Source of the DNA: Bacteroidota bacterium | GTDB taxonomy: Bacteria; Bacteroidota; Bacteroidia; Chitinophagales; Chitinophagaceae | Assembly (NCBI GenBank): GCA_018267925.1 | Contig: JAFDXO010000185.1 | Span: 1-33,474 of the forward strand | Reading direction: 5' to 3' | DNA: 33,474 nucleotides | In this document: positions 32,799 through 33,474 of the stretch, piece after piece | How positions within the stretch are numbered: the first letter of the stretch is position 1 | Layout of the letters: the number at the start of each line of letters is the position of its first letter | The notes under the pieces: generated by a model | Databases searched by the model: none | What the model saw: only the letters and a program-made list of their open reading frames with translations | Told to the model about the DNA's origin: nothing | Made by a program: the position numbers and the translations under genes

Positions 32799-33299
32799 TT
32801 ATTCCGCTAAATACCCAAATTTTCCATCTTGAAAATCGTGTATGGCTTGTACAAGCTCTGCTTGCGTGTTCATTACAAATGGTCCATAAGAAGCAATAGG
32901 CTCATCTAAAGGCTCTCCGCTCATTAACAAAATGACAGCATCTTCCAATGCTTCTACGCTAAATTCTTCACTATTGTTCTCGAACAGGACAAAATGATCA
33001 GTATGAGCTATAATTAGATCGTTTACTTTTATTGAACCTTCGATCAGTAAAAGTGCCGTGTTGTATGTAGCGGGAAAAGAAAGGGTTGTTGATGTATTTT
33101 TAGGTAGTTTTACGTTAAATAAATTAATTGGCGTAACCGTAAATGCAGGGCCAGTTTTGTTTTGATATTTTCCGGCTATGATTTCTATTTCACCTCCTTG
33201 TAACAATGGGATGCGTTCCATTTTATCTTTACTGATTGCTTGATATCGAGGAGCACTCATTTTGTCTTTTGCAGGTAGATTAGTCCATAATTGAACCAT
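32799..33299 (-). CDS. Pirin family protein, 5'-truncated (C-terminal cupin only), probable pseudogene
   Basis: The 166-codon frame begins at MVQLWTNLPAKDKMSAPRYQ, which in full-length pirins (about 290 residues) is the middle of the protein. It contains the linker and the C-terminal cupin to the usual end (GPFVMNTQAELVQAIHDFQDGKFG). The same frame continues upstream with clear pirin sequence, HKEYHEEKFSKQGGEF (33300-33350), including the HxE metal ligands of the N-terminal cupin, but without a start codon; the similarity fades and a TAA closes the frame at 33392-33390. So the first 115 or so residues with the other metal ligands are missing. The remaining ORF could be translated, but it would lack the iron site of an active pirin. 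Confidence 0.8.
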   Translation of the reverse strand: MVQLWTNLPAKDKMSAPRYQAISKDKMERIPLLQGGEIEIIAGKYQNKTGPAFTVTPINLFNVKLPKNTSTTLSFPATYNTALLLIEGSIKVNDLIIAHTDHFVLFENNSEEFSVEALEDAVILLMSGEPLDEPIASYGPFVMNTQAELVQAIHDFQDGKFGYLAE

Positions 33300-33474
33300 G
33301 TGAAATTCTCCACCTTGTTTACTGAATTTTTCCTCGTGATATTCTTTATGGGCACCTCTTAAAACCCCATTTTCTTTTCTGATTATTTTTTACTCAGTTA
33401 AAAAAAGCGAGTACAATTGCTCTATGTTTTTGTGTTAAATGCTACATCATTGATATTCAGCCTATTAAATTTAA
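33300..33474 (-). other. Decayed 5' part of the pirin gene and AT-rich edge
   Basis: Bases 33300-33350 still code for pirin residues in frame; 33351-33389 are open but no longer similar. I read the remaining 85 bases in the other minus-strand frames and found nothing like the missing pirin N terminus, so this is not a simple frameshift within the window. Confidence 0.6.

Overview
The window looks like a chromosomal segment of a Bacteroidota bacterium, probably of the Chitinophagales/Sphingobacteriia type. Support comes from a giant secreted protein with GEVED domains and a type IX secretion (T9SS) C-terminal sorting tail, DUF5686, DUF2723 and DUF1573 proteins, the absence of Shine-Dalgarno sequences with A-rich start contexts instead, and several promoters of the Bacteroidota form TTG/TTTG-N18..21-TAnnTTTG. 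No phage, insertion sequence, CRISPR array or rRNA was seen. The lineage is inferred from gene content, not from a marker gene.

Region 1 (1-6820) is a surface-protein locus. Two copies of a small secreted protein (the first cut by the window edge, the second complete, about 91% identical in DNA over 383 bp) flank a 1670-residue modular T9SS cargo protein. The complete small gene has a strong promoter, a long AAAC-rich leader holding an 8-codon upstream ORF with a duplicated start context, a strong terminator, and codon use typical of very high expression. This is the part of the window most likely to hold something undescribed.

Region 2 (6846-15531) carries cell-envelope and housekeeping genes on the + strand: a neutral zinc metallopeptidase overlapping an L-threonine aldolase-like PLP enzyme, a DUF2723 (GT117/TMEM260-like) membrane glycosyltransferase, a DUF5686 outer-membrane protein and a DUF1573 secreted protein.

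Region 3 (15583-25552) mixes acyl-CoA metabolism and stress genes: a CoA-binding protein, a 3-ketoacyl-CoA thiolase, an outer-membrane barrel, two tandem cold-shock proteins, tRNA-Ser(UGA), MsrA lipoprotein, an outer-membrane protein with a 22-bp palindrome in its leader, a long-chain acyl-CoA ligase, a PaaK-like adenylate-forming enzyme and an acetyl-CoA acetyltransferase. The two ligases and two thiolases could together activate and degrade fatty or aryl acids, but no dehydrogenase or hydratase genes are linked.

Region 4 (25576-33474) has a possible gene remnant, tRNA-Gln(UUG), the elongasome pair mrdA (PBP2) and rodA, followed on the same strand by an MBL-fold hydrolase, a DedA protein and an MFS transporter. 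Converging on these are a DUF1648 membrane protein and a pirin gene that has lost its 5' half. RodA carries Glu where most family members have the conserved Asp of the QPD-G motif, which deserves checking.
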